DNA of 64,000 nt from Strix aluco. Its lineage: Eukaryota; Chordata; Aves; Strigiformes; Strigidae. The position numbers and the translations under genes were made by a program. The DNA is taken from assembly GCF_031877795.1 (NCBI RefSeq), contig NC_133948.1, forward strand, positions 62,001-126,000, in the 5' to 3' direction. Shown one piece after another: positions 13,901 through 24,190 of the stretch (position 1 is the first letter of the stretch; every line of letters begins with the position of its first letter). The notes below the pieces were generated by a model. The model searched no databases. It saw only the letters and a list, made by a program, of their open reading frames with translations, and was not told where the DNA came from.

Positions 13901-14790
13901 CTACCCCTTTTCAACTTCTGATTTTTTTCTGGCCTCCACTTCTCACCAGCCTCCCACCCCTTTTTGGCCTCCCACTCCTTTTTAGCCTCAAATTTTTTCT
14001 GGCCTCTACTCCTCTCCAGCCTCCCACCCTTTTTGGGCCTCCCACCCCTTTTTGGCCGCCCTCCGCTTTTCGGCTGCTAATTTTTTCTGACCTCTACTAT
14101 TCACCTGTCTCCCACTGCTTTTTGGCCTCCCACTCCTTTTCGGCCTCCAATTTTTCCTGGCTTCTACTTCTCTCCAGCCTCCCACCCTTTTTTGGCCTCC
14201 CACCCCTTTTTACCTTCCCACCCCTTTTCAACTTCTGATTTTTTCTGGCCTCTACTACTCACCGGCCTCCCACTCCTGTTTGGCCTCCCACTCTTTTTCG
14301 GCCTCCAATTTTTTCTGGCCTCTACTTCTCAGCCGCGTCCCACCCCTTTTTGGCCTCCCACCCCTTCTTAGCCTTCAATTTTTTCTGGCCTCTACTTCTC
14401 TCCAGCCTCCCACCATTTTTTGGCCTCCCACTCCTTTTCGGCCTCCAATTTTTCCTGGCCTCTACTTCTCTCCAGCCTCCCTCAATTTTTGGGCCTCCCA
14501 CCCCTTTTTGGCCTCCAATTTTTCTTGGCCTCTACTTCTCTCCAGCCTCCCACAGCTTTTTGGCCTCCCACCCAATTTCAGCCTCCAATTTTTTGTGGCC
14601 TCTATTATTCACTGGCCTCCTACCCCTTTCCTGCCTCCCACCCTTTTTGCCTCCCAGTAAATTTGGCCTCCAATTTTTTTCTGGCCTCTACTTCTCTCCA
14701 ACCTCCCACCCTGTTTTGGCATCCCACCCCATTTCAGCCACCACTTTTTGTGGCCTCCACTTTCTTTAATTCTCCCACCCTTTTATCACT

Positions 14791-15664
14791 GCTGTGCCCC
14801 CAGGCAGACCAACTCCAACCCAGACATATACAGGCACAGACCAACACTGCACACATACAAGACAAATGCTGTGTCAGAGACATTAAAACAAGCTCTCTAA
14901 GAACGACCCCCTCAGCCAGAGAATGTGCCATATGAGAAGACGTGAGAGGCCATGGGGAATAATCCATGGCGGGCTGATAAGTACCAAACGCTGTGGCCTG
15001 AGACAAAAACAGGTAGGAGCAACTGGGATGAGGCATGTGCAAGACACCTTACTTCAAGACCTAAGCATGTAAGGATGCAGGGTAGAACTCTCAGGAAACG
15101 TCTTTACAAAATTGGACTGCTCGAGACCAGAGATGTTAACGCAGCCTGGCACAATGCTGCAGAAGCAGACCGACCTGAAACTTCCACACCTATCCACGCT
15201 TTAAGCTTGTAATGAAATAAAAAAAAGCACCCAACCAGCACTGTGTCAATGACTACAAGCATTCAAGCCCCGAGGGATGGTGCCTGAAGCACACGCTGTG
15301 TTACTTCAATGCAAAGAGCAACAAGGATGTCGTGACCCAAGTAATCTCTAGGACACATAAGAAGGAAAACATAAACTACACAACAACACAGCCATAGGCT
15401 GGAACTGCCCTGCCCGACACATGGCAGTCTTGTGCAGAAAGATCACCTGCACCTTTTCCCTGCCCAAAAAGCACTGTTCCTGGACAGTCCTCTCATCTAT
15501 GCTAACTTGAAAACTCCTCCCTGCATTTCCCAACCTTGGGCTCACCCCAGAGACCTCTCCCAAACACCAGTCCCTCAACTTATCTGGGGGCTGGGAGTCT
15601 GAAGCCATTTTTCCACAACAACCACATCAGCTAACCTGGATAGTCCTATGGACACCAGGTTCCT
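14791..15664. other. Unique-looking flank of the satellite with paralogous fragments
   Basis: No gene was recognised. Around 14,795-14,870 the text GCTGTGCCCCCAGGCAG followed by CCAACCCA resembles 24,050-24,100. At 15,600-15,664 the sequence matches about 23,190-23,240 (CCACATCAGCTAACC, then a GGTTCCT word). These are diverged segmental paralogues. Short open frames here have no recognisable domain. Confidence 0.6.
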
Positions 15665-16754
15665 TGTGGGAGGCATTGGCCTGCCAGCCTTGCACAGCCT
15701 CTGAGAAAGTGCTAGGCTTTGATGAAAAACAAGCCTTGGATGAAAGATAAGAGACTGTTGAGTTATGCCAAGGTGGCAGGGAAAAACAACGGACAGCTGC
15801 AACACTAAACTGTGGAAAAGTACTGGACTGTGAGAAGATGGTACCGTGAGAACAGCGCGTGAACGAGAGGGTGTTGTAATCACGCAAAGCCAATTCTTTA
15901 AAAAAAATACATAATTTTATTTGGGTTCAATCAATTTAGGGTAGGAAGCAATAGGCAAAGCAGCGCTGGGTGCGCAGAGAGCTGTAACTCTGCCACACGC
16001 ACACCAAGTTCTAAAAAGCAGCGTCTTTTATACTCTTGTACCATCGTCCTTCTCCTTATTTGGTGTTGAGTTGTTGGGGTATGCGCCCTTCTCCTTATTT
16101 GGGTCTTTTTTGAAAGTCTCGAAGCCTTGGTCTCTTGGCGCATTTTTCTCCTATTGGATCTTTCGAAAGCCTCATGATCCCGTCTTTCGGCAGGCCTTTT
16201 CAAGCAGCAGTTACATGTTGTCTTTGGGTGGGGGTTTTTAGGAAAGGGTTACATATTAGCTCTAGGTGGGGGTTTTTAGGAAAGGTTCCATTGTTCCAAG
16301 AGAACAGCACACTTAATATTTTACCCGTATATATTCAAACATTCATCATAATCATAATATAGGTTATAGTGACCACAAATCATTTCAGATCCATACAGGG
16401 TACCACCTTTTTTTTTTTTTTTTTTTTTTTTTTACAGTATTTCAGACAGCAGGATATTATGGTTTGACATTTACAAACCATTCAAGCTTAACGTATCCGC
16501 CTTGTTGAACTTAGCAAATTGTTACAATGGTTTATTACAAGGGTGATTGGTCGGCACAGCGTGTGTTAGAGTGGTCTTATGCTGATAGGAGAAAAGGTTG
16601 ATAGCTGTCTAATTGCTGATTTGTTAACTATGAAGTAAGAGCTTTACCGACAGCATCCGAGAGCATAAGCATGTATCATTGTAACAATAAACTCTCTCTT
16701 TCTCTCTCTTCTTCTCTCTGGATTTCTTCGGGAGTCCATGCCTCAGTTGCCACA
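15665..16754 (-). mobile_element. Solo LTR-like insertion with 6 bp target duplication
   Basis: The element starts TGTGGGAGGC and ends TTGCCACA, so it has 5'-TG...CA-3' ends with a TGTGG/CCACA terminal inverted match. It is flanked by the direct repeat GTTCCT at 15,659-15,664 and 16,755-16,760. The paralogous module at about 23,235 reads through GGTTCCTC once and serves as an empty site. Read on minus, a TATAAAAG box lies near 16,024-16,034 and an AATAAA near 15,910, about 115 bp apart, as expected for the U3 and R of an LTR; U5 would run to 15,665. Plus also has an AATAAA (about 16,686), so orientation is inferred. A 6 bp duplication fits ERVK-type or alpharetroviral-type integration. No internal viral genes are present. 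Confidence 0.75.
16409..16433. repeat. Poly-T run inside the LTR-like element
   Basis: A run of about 25 T residues (approximate edges) lies inside the 1,090 bp insertion. It reads as poly-A on minus, the inferred element strand, and is likely to vary in length. Confidence 0.8.
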
Positions 16755-17060
16755 GTTCCTCTTCATCATCTGCACAAAAACAGCACCAGGAGTCAGCACC
16801 GTGTTGGCTGACACAGCCCTCTTCTGCAACACGCTCCTTCTCAAAAGCATCACACTTTCTGCTCACCTGCTCCGTACCGGTTTTGGTGTTGGACACTACG
16901 GCGATCATTGCTTGTGGCACCTATGACATCAAAAGACAAAACATCGTAGTTGTACTTGTGTGAAAACACTGGGGCCGTGCTCCTCCTCTCTACTACCCCA
17001 GCTCACTTCAAATGCTCATCCTATTCCAAAGGCTGCCTACACAGCACCTGCAAAACAACA
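16755..17060 (-). repeat. Paralogous exon-like module, copy A
   Basis: Read on minus, a pyrimidine-rich tract and a CAG acceptor (near 16,776-16,780) precede ATGATGAAGAGGAAC, the same junction as at about 23,258 in copy B. Downstream on plus, GTGGCACCTA-GA-ACC/TCAAAAGACA and CCGTGCTCCTCCTCTCTAC are shared with 23,400-23,490. The LTR-like insertion splits this module from its remainder at 15,600-15,664. There is no shared open frame between copies, so a non-coding or decayed gene is more likely than a protein gene. Confidence 0.6.
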
Positions 17061-17560
17061 TGGTTCTCTGCAGGAAATTAGGAAAGGAAATGAGCCATCC
17101 CGTACCCTGAAAGACCCTGCACCTTACATCCCTGCCCCTTTTCTGAGAAATGCTAAAATTCCATATACAAATGCACACAAGATGCTCATTCTAGCCCTTG
17201 CTACATTATCTCATCTTTGGTCCTATTTAGACAGATGATATCAACAACTTACAATGTGTACAGCAATACTAGGGAAAAAAACCAAACTCCCATCTTCAAT
17301 AAAGTCAGAAGAGCCAGGAAAATACAACACATATGCTATTAAGCCATCTTAAACACACACACCTGCCACCACTTAATACAAAATTACTTACCTGAAAATA
17401 AACCACTATGTGCCACTGCACCTCCTCTTATATATGCTGCTGAACCTTGACTGATCCTGAAACTCTTACCTTGGGTAGCTCTATTTCTGTGATTATCAAA
17501 ACACACCTGCCCAGAGAGCTTTGACAGCTCAAAAGCTGCTATTTACACAAGGACCACTAG
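17061..17560. other. Unassigned spacer
   Basis: No gene was recognised. On minus, a good donor-like CAG|GTAAGT lies at about 17,386-17,394 (seen on plus as ACTTACCTG). It could belong to the same putative minus-strand unit as the exon-like modules, but no exon could be delimited. Confidence 0.5.
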
Positions 17561-18715
17561 AACACTGACCTCAGAGAGGCCCAAGAGCAGAATAACCACC
17601 CTGAGGAGAGGCTGTGGTTTATATACCCCAGGCTCCACCCACCACCCTGACCACAATCACCTGGGAAAGGGGAGGGGTGAACCACCAGAAGGCACAAAAG
17701 GTACAGAACAAGCTGGAGTGGTTGAGGAAATAAGAGAGAGAAAAACCTGCACAGATCAGGACAACTAGAGGGAGAGATTAAAACCATGGCTGGGCTGCAG
17801 GATTTGAAAAAAGCCAGGGAGCACCACACAAGAAATAACGGGACACTGAGCTGGGCAGGGGGATATAGCAAGAAACAATGGGACGGGCAGTGGTATGGAG
17901 CTCTACAGGCAAAATGTTTGGGAGAGGATGGAGGACAGAGAGAAGAAGAGAAAAGGGACAGGCAGCGAGGCAGTGAAAGGAACAGCAGGAACCGAGAGAT
18001 GAGGAGAGGGACAGGACCGAGGCAGAGAGGTGGAGAAAGAACGCCAAGCCAGCGATGGGTAGCAGGCCAGAGGGATCAGAAAACAGAGGAGGCAGGACAG
18101 AGGCATCTAGAAGAGAGGTGAGGGACAGGGAGCCAGAGAGCAAGAGACAACTGCGGAAGGGAGAGGGATACAGAGCAGGATGCCGGCCTGGAACCAACAA
18201 AAGCAACAAAGAGAATGACAGAGAGGTGGAGCATGAGAAAAGACAGGGACGCATAGGACACATGAAGCAATCAATAGCCGAGGCAGGGAGCAGCACAAAG
18301 GGTCCGAGAGAGGGCGAGGTGAAGAGGGTGGAGGACGGGGACAGGGAGAATTAGGGGGGTGGGCGTCGGTGAGCAAGACAAAGAGATAGAGATGGAGAAG
18401 GGGGTAGGGCAATAGACAGTCAAGGACACATAGCGGCACGTGCAGACACAGAGAGAAAAAGAATGAGTGGGAACAAGCCAGAGAAGTTGTGGGAGAAAAG
18501 GCATCGATGCCAATCAGGACAAAGAATGGGAAAAGGAAAAAAACAGCGCTAGGCTGCAGGAGCAAGACAGAGAATGAAAAAAAAAGAAGGAGAAGCAGCA
18601 GGACAGTATCATGGAGAGAAAAAGGCAGAGCTAGAAGAAGAGAGAGAAAGAAGGAGAGGGAGCAGGACAGAAGAGAGGAGAGCAGAGGTAAAGGGAAGCA
18701 AAAAAAAAAAAAATC
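17560..18715. repeat. Purine-rich (GA-rich) tract
   Basis: The plus strand is dominated by GAGAGACAGGGA-type words for more than 1 kb and ends in an A run at about 18,700-18,712. Long open frames on both strands here are rich in Arg/Glu/Lys or Leu/Ser and look like composition artefacts. It does not show a clean period by eye. Confidence 0.7.
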
Positions 18716-18889
18716 ACATCAGTGTGGAATAGAGAGGGCAACAGGGGAGGGCTCACATGCACTCAGGGGGCAACAGGACCCCGTGGTCCCAGGACTCACC
18801 ACAGCTCTCGCTCTCAGGGCTGCCAAGGAAATTTAGCACTTCCGACCCTTCTTTCTCCTTCTCTCCTCCCTTCTTCTTCTGTAGCTCCA

Positions 18890-19260
18890 GTCCTCCCCCT
18901 AAAAGAATACGCGGGTGTCTCTCAGCTCTTACAAGCCCGGCCAAACGCAGCCCCGCGCGCCACAGCGCGGCTCCGGGCAGCGCCGCTACCGCCCGGCCCG
19001 GCCGCGGAGGGGCTTCTGCCCCCGGTCCCGCCGCACCGCGCGGCCCCCGCCCCGTCGCGGTTTTCCCGGCAGCCGCCAGGCGACCGACCGCGCGGCCCCG
19101 CTCCCCTTCTCTCTGCTGCTCCCCCGGCTCGCACCGGCTCCTCCTCCAGCACCGCCCCGGACAGGGATGGGCTGCTCCCGCAGCCTCACTGCCCGCCCCG
19201 GGGGCTCCTCCAGCCCGGCCCACGCTACCCGCCCCCGGTAACTATAGCGACCAAGACCGT
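18890..19260. promoter_or_regulatory. CpG-rich block A (promoter-like)
   Basis: The block is dense in CpG. Its core at 18,973-19,140 is clearly paralogous to 28,796-28,946: shared words include GCGGCTTCTGC-like text, CCCGCCGCACC, GGCGACCGACCGCGCGG and CTTCTCTCTGCTGCTCC. The minus-strand splice-donor position that reads AAG|GTGAGC in the other copy reads AAG|GGGAGC here, so the GT is lost. A former bidirectional or minus-strand promoter is inferred; no transcript is proven. Confidence 0.6.
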
Positions 19261-19299
19261 TATTAAACGCCTAAAGAGCCCCTCAGCCCTGCGAACTCG

Positions 19300-21612
19300 T
19301 CTACTATGAGCTGCCAGTCCTCCAGTCCTGGGGACGCAGCTGAACATGCGCGCCGGGTGGGGGGCGGAGCCAGTGGGGTGGGGGCGGAGCCAAGAGCCGC
19401 GCATGAGCGCTGGGCGGGGGAGGAGTCAGTGGGGGCGGGGGCAGAACCAGGAGCCGCGCATGCGCGCTGGGCGGGGGCGGAGCCAGCGTGGGCGGGGGGC
19501 GGAGCCAGCCTGAACGGGGGAGGAGCCAGGAGCCGCGCATGCGTGCTGGGCGGGGGGCGGAGCCAACGTGGGCGGGGGGCGGAGCCAGTAGCCGCGCATG
19601 CGCGCCGGGCGGGGGTGGAGCCAGCACGGGCGGAGGGCGGAGCCAGGAGCCGCGCATGCGTGCTGGGCGGGGGCGGAGCCAGCGCGGGCGGAGGGCGGAG
19701 CCAGGAGCCGCGCATGCGTGCTGGGCGGGGGCGGAGCCAGCGTGGGCGGGGGGCGGAGCCATCCTGAACGGGGGAGGAGCCAGGAGCCGCGCATGCGTGC
19801 TGGGCGGGGGGCGGAGCCAGCGCGGGCGGAGGGCGGAGCCAGGAGCCACGCATGCGTGCTGGGCGGGGGCGGAGCCAGCGCGGGCAGAGGGCGGAGCCAG
19901 GAGCCGCGCATGCGTGCTGGGCGGGGGCGGAGCCAGCGTGGGCGGGGGGCGGAGCCATCCTGAACGGGGGAGGAGCCAGGAGCCGCGCATGCGTGCTGGG
20001 CGGGGGGCGGAGCCAGCGCGGGCGGAGGGCGGAGCCAGGAGCCACGCATGCGTGCTGGGCGGGGGCGGAGCCAGCGCGGGCGGAGGGCGGAGCCAGGAGC
20101 CGCGCATGCGTGCTGGGCGGGGGCGGAGCCAGCGCGGGCGGAGGGCGGAGCCAGGAGCCGCGCATGCGTGCTGGGCGGGGGGTGGAGCCAGCGTAGGCGG
20201 GGCGGAGCCAGGAGCCGCGCATGCGTGCTGGACGGGGGGGCGGAGCCAACGTGGGCGGGGGGGCGGAGCCAGCCTGAACGGGGGAGGAGCCAGGAGCTGC
20301 GCATGCGTGCTGGGCGGGGGGCGGAGCCAGGAGCCGCGCATGCGCGCCGGGCGGGGGCGGAGCCAGCGCGGGCGGAGGGCGGAGCCAGGAGCCGCGCATG
20401 CGTGCTGGGCGGGGGGCGGAGCCAGCGTAGGCGGGGGCGGAGCCAGGAGCCGCGCGTGCGTGCTGGGCAGGGGGCGGAGCCAACGTGGGCGGGGGGGCAG
20501 AGCCAGGAGCCGCGCATGCGCGTCTGGCGGGGGGGGGCGGAGCCAGCCTGAACGGGGGAGGAGCCAGGAGCCGCGCATGCGTGCTGGGCAGGGGCGGAGC
20601 CAGCGCGGGCGGGGGCGGAGCCAGGGGCCGCGCATGCGTGCTGGGCGGGGGCGGAGCCATCGTGGGCGGGGGGCGGAGGCAGCGTGGGCGGGGGGCGGAG
20701 CCAAGAGCCGCACACGCGCGCTGGGCGGGGGCGGGGTCAGCGTGGGCGGTGGGGCGGAGCCAAGAGCCGCGCATGCGTGCTGGGCGGGGGGGGCACAGCC
20801 AGCGCGGGCGGGGGGCGGAGCCAGGGGCCGCGCATGCGTGCTGGGCGGGGGCGGAGCCAGCGTGGGCGGGGAGGCGGAGCCAGCGTGGGCGGGGGGCGGG
20901 GCCAGGAGCCGCGCATGCGCGCCTGGTGGGGGGCGGAGCCAGCGTGGACGGAGGGCGGATCCAGGAGCCGCGCATGCGCGCCTGGCGGGGGGGGGCTGAG
21001 ACAGCGTGGGCGGGGGGGCGGGGCGGTGCCAGGAGCCGCGCATGCGTGCTGGGTGGGGGGGCGGAGACAGCGTGAACAGGGCGGAGCCATGAGCCGCGCA
21101 TGCGCGCCTGGCGGGGGGGCGGAGCCAGCGTGGGCAGGGGGCGGAGCCAGCCTGAACGGGGGAGGAGCCAGGAGCCGCGCATGCGTGCTGGGCGGGGGGC
21201 GGAGCCAACGTGGGCGGGGGGGCGGAGCCAGTAGCCGCACATGCGCGTCTGGCGGGGGGCGGAGCCAGCGTGGGCAGGGGGGCGGAGCCAGTAGCCGCGC
21301 ATGCGTGCTGGGCGGGGGGGCGGAGCCAGCCTGAACGGGGGAGGAGCCAGGAGCCGCGCATGTGTGCTGGGCGGGGGGGGCGGAGCCAGCGTGGGCGAGG
21401 GGCGGAGCCATCCTGAACGGGGGAGGAGCCAGGAGCCGCGCATGCGTGCCGGGAGGGGGCGGAGCCAGGAGCCGCGCATGTGCGCGGGTAAGGGGGGGGC
21501 GGTGGAGCCAGCGGGGGCGGGGGAGTGGGGCGGATCCAGGAGCCGCGCATGCGCGCTGGGCGGGGGCGGAGCCGGTGGGGGCGGTGCCAGGAGCCGCGCA
21601 TGCGCGCTGGGG
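19300..21612. repeat. GC-rich minisatellite carrying NRF1-like and SP1-like sites
   Basis: About 37 tandem units, mostly 58-62 bp and sometimes about 75-90 bp when an extra CCTGAACGGGGGAGGAGCC segment is present. Each unit carries CCGCGCATGCGYGC, which matches the palindromic NRF1 core GCGCATGCGC either exactly or with a C-to-T change giving GCGT. Each also has one or two GGGGCGGAGCC boxes resembling SP1/KLF sites. The array starts just after CpG block A and ends at a (GT/GA) microsatellite. Open frames above 800 codons on minus are Pro/Ala/Arg-rich repeats without a domain and are not genes. Confidence 0.93.
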
Positions 21613-21613
21613 G

Positions 21614-21705
<92 letters not shown>
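21613..21705. repeat. (GT)n-(GA)41 microsatellite
   Basis: A short GTGTGTGTGT stretch leads into an uninterrupted GA run of about 82 bp (21,624-21,705). It directly abuts the last unit of the GC minisatellite and is a pure homopurine tract on plus. Confidence 0.98.
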
Positions 21706-21708
<3 letters not shown>

Positions 21709-22230
21709 GAATTCCGGCCCGCAATACCCGCTTTTGGCCACACCGTGGCAGCAACGAGCAAGAACGCGCCCGCGCTAGCGGGCACGACCGATCGCCGCAC
21801 TGGAATAAGCGATTTTTAACCACTCACCTGGGTCAACCCCAACAGATGATTCACTCTGGAAAACTGACCCGTACTGGATAATCCTCACCAGAGAACCCCC
21901 CGCAATGCCCTCAAACAGCCGGCATCTCACCCCAGATTTCCCTCAAATTGGGTCTGGGTTTGTTTTTTTTTTATTTCTGTAATACAAAACCTGGGGGTTT
22001 TGTGCTTTTCCGAAATACTCTACTCCGGTTTTTTTCCAGCACTTTTCCACATCAAAATTGGTGATTTTTGGTTTTGTGCATGAAAATGGGTTTTCTGTTC
22101 TCCAGCTGCACCAATCCAGGTAGGTTTGGCTTTCCCAGTAGCCCCAAATTGAAGGGTTTTTTCCTCCCACTGCAGACCCAGAATCAGGGTGCTTGGGGCA
22201 TTTTTGCACCGTGGCAGTGACAGAGGGCTG
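21706..22230. other. Unassigned spacer
   Basis: No gene was recognised. It contains several G/T-rich stretches (GGGTTTGTTTTTTTTTT, GGTGATTTTTGGTTTTGTG). Nothing firm can be assigned. Confidence 0.5.
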
Positions 22231-22790
22231 TCCCTGCTGTCAAGGGGTTAACGGCCGCCAGGCAAACCTGGCCCAGGGGACCCGTCGAGCATCAGGAGAC
22301 ACTGACAACAACACACCTGAAAAACAAAAAGCCCAAATCCTATTCCGGCATCTTGAAAATATAACACAGAAGAAAGTTCCATCAGAATAAGGGACAGGAT
22401 AGCAGTGGAGCTCGGGGAGGACGCTCTGGGAAGAGGTCAGCTCCACATACAACACACCCTGGCAAGGCCAGAGCGATTTCAACTCCTGAAATCACCAGCA
22501 AGGCCGATCGATACGATCCCGAGCACATTCTGCCCATAAAAGCAAACGCTCTTGCTGGTATCAGAATGTCTCATCCCGTCCTCACAGCAGGGCTGCAGGG
22601 AGGGAACCCTGCGAGGCTGCGGGACGAGGTCATACCGTCATCACAACCTACGGCTGATGGATCCGCCGCGGCCCTTGCGCTGCTGCTGCTGCTGCACATC
22701 CTGCTTGCTGGGTCAATAAAATCAGAAGTGAAGTGTAAAACTTTAAAGGGTAAAACAAAGAATAAAGAATAAAGCTCAGTCCTTCACTCT
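22231..22790 (+). mobile_element. LTR-like block (possible solo LTR)
   Basis: The block starts around TGTCAAGGGGTTAACGG. It carries a CATAAAAG box at 22,535-22,542 and an AATAAA signal at 22,715-22,720, about 175 bp further on; a CA end could lie near 22,800. This spacing is typical of an avian LTR in + orientation. No clean target duplication is visible, so the boundaries are approximate and the call is tentative. Confidence 0.4.
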
Positions 22791-23160
22791 TTAGTGTCAA
22801 GGTGGGCATATGCTTATAGAAGCGTTTTTATTAGATGCGTAAGTATTTGATTTTCCTTTTGCATTCCCTGAACTCGCCCAGCTGTGAGCTGATACCATTA
22901 GACTGTCTATCTCCAAAATACACACGTACAACTTGATGAGGGGAGGGGGATTTGGTGTGTTCCATAATTAGCAGGGACGTCGGGCCAGCTGCACCGCCCA
23001 AGAGTACTACTGCCAAATACATCATCTCTGAAGATCCATTCTGATGGGAAGTTCATAAAATGAAACTTCCTTGAGAAAGGTTTCCATTTTGTAAAGTCTC
23101 TTTCTAACTGAAGTCAAGATTAGACACTGTAGGGCAGCGGGTCCCTGATCTCTCAACTCA
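22791..23160. other. Unassigned spacer
   Basis: AT-richer single-copy-looking sequence with no recognisable gene, domain or repeat. Confidence 0.5.
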
Positions 23161-23164
23161 GCTG

Positions 23165-23545
23165 TCAGAGGGCCGGAGGTCTGAATCCATCCTCAACAAA
23201 AACCACATCAGCTAACCAGGATATTCCTACAGCTGCCAGGTTCCTCTTCATCATCTGCAAAAAAAAAACAGTGCCAGCAGTCAGCATCACGTCAGCTGAC
23301 ACACCTCTGCCACAACACCCTCCACCTCAACAGCCACGGGGCTTTCCGCTCAGCTGCTCTGCGCAGAGTCCAGTGTTGGACGCTGCGGCCAGCGTGGCCC
23401 GTGGCACCTACGATACCAAAAGACAGAGAGCTACCACTGTGCTTGTGAGAAATCACCAGCCCCGTGCTCCTCCTCTCTACTACCCAGCTCACCTCAAACA
23501 CTCATCCGATTCCAAAGGCAGCCTGCACAACCAAAGAGAAATGCT
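23165..23545 (-). repeat. Paralogous exon-like module, copy B (empty site)
   Basis: On minus, a poly-T/CAG acceptor at about 23,259-23,270 precedes ATGATGAAGAGGAACCTGG, then text that matches 15,600-15,664 in copy A without interruption. The GGTTCCTC word occurs once here, which identifies the pre-insertion state of the 15,665-16,754 element. The minus-strand donor that is AAAG|GTAAGT in copy C is not conserved here. Frames carry different stops in different copies. Confidence 0.65.
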
Positions 23546-24190
23546 TCATCGAGCTGCCACTTGATTCTCTCCATGAAAACCCTGACCCAGCCGACAACCG
23601 CCTCGCCACATCTACTCCTCCAACATCACACGCTGACCCACCTTCTTACAGTGCTCTGCTCGCTGCCTCTGTCACTCCTTGGTGCATATATTGTCCCTCT
23701 GGATCTGAAAAAAATTTTTAGGATGCTGAGTGACAGCTTAACAATTCCAGAGTTCTTGACTCCATGTAGGAACACCGTCTAGGCTCTCATTACAGCCTGC
23801 CATTAAAAAAAACATAAAAACAAAACAGCATTAAGCCCTACACACACAAGCCTTAACACCTTTGAGATTCCATCTGTTCAACTACCACTCCCGCAGCCTC
23901 TCCCAGATAGCTCTGGTCATCCCCTTGACATCCTTGCCTGCTGCTGAGGGCTGCTTGCTCTGAGGGGGCTGTACCTAATCAGTCCAGGCAAATCAACATT
24001 AACTAGACTCTTAGTGCTATTCTTCCCCTGACCGACATCGCTGTGCCCCCAGGCAGGGCAGTTCCAACCCACATACGTGTGCAGGCTGACACGCCAGAGA
24101 GTAAGAGAAGAGTGCTCTGAAGAGCGCCAAAAAACAAAATCCAAAGGGAGCTAAAGTGCCACAAGAGTGCGGTGGAGTACGCAAAAGGAC
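23546..24190. other. Spacer with a paralogous fragment
   Basis: No gene was recognised. A stretch near 24,050-24,100 (CGCTGTGCCCCCAGGCAGG, then CCAACCCACATA) resembles 14,800-14,840. Confidence 0.5.

Larger units (their letters stand above)
1..14790. repeat. Pyrimidine-rich satellite with nested higher-order repeats
   Basis: The whole block consists of words such as GGCCTCCCACCC, CTTTTT and GGCCTCTACTTCTC in tandem. Distances between successive GGCCTCTACT words at the left end are 87, 70, 89, 70, 70, 88 and 88 bp. There are therefore two monomer classes of about 70 and 88 bp that differ by one extra ~18 bp CCTCCCACCCCTTTTTGG submodule; two monomers often total 158 bp. Identical landmarks recur exactly 7,555 bp apart (for example 541 and 8,096; 2,543 and 10,098; 5,020 and 12,575), which gives a 7.5 kb higher-order unit present almost twice. 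The plus strand is strongly C+T rich. It contains many long open frames on both strands simply because the monomers lack stops; nothing suggests coding. The array continues past the left edge and decays between about 14,330 and 14,790. Confidence 0.95.

Noticed and set aside
1-14790. CRISPR-like alternation of 18 bp words and spacers
   Set aside because: The spacers are themselves repeats, the host is a vertebrate, and there are no cas genes. It is a satellite.
14952-15212. 86-codon plus frame next to the satellite
   Set aside because: No domain, no splice context, and overlapping minus-strand frame; likely chance.
17778-18565. 150-170 codon minus-strand frames rich in Leu/Ser/Cys
   Set aside because: Mirror of the GA-rich tract; composition only, several overlapping frames, no conserved motif.
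19263-21823. 839- and 845-codon minus-strand frames, and a 503-codon plus frame, over the GC minisatellite
   Set aside because: Overlapping frames on both strands over a GC repeat poor in stops; Pro/Ala/Arg/Gly-rich without domains. Ends coincide with the repeat, not with gene signals.
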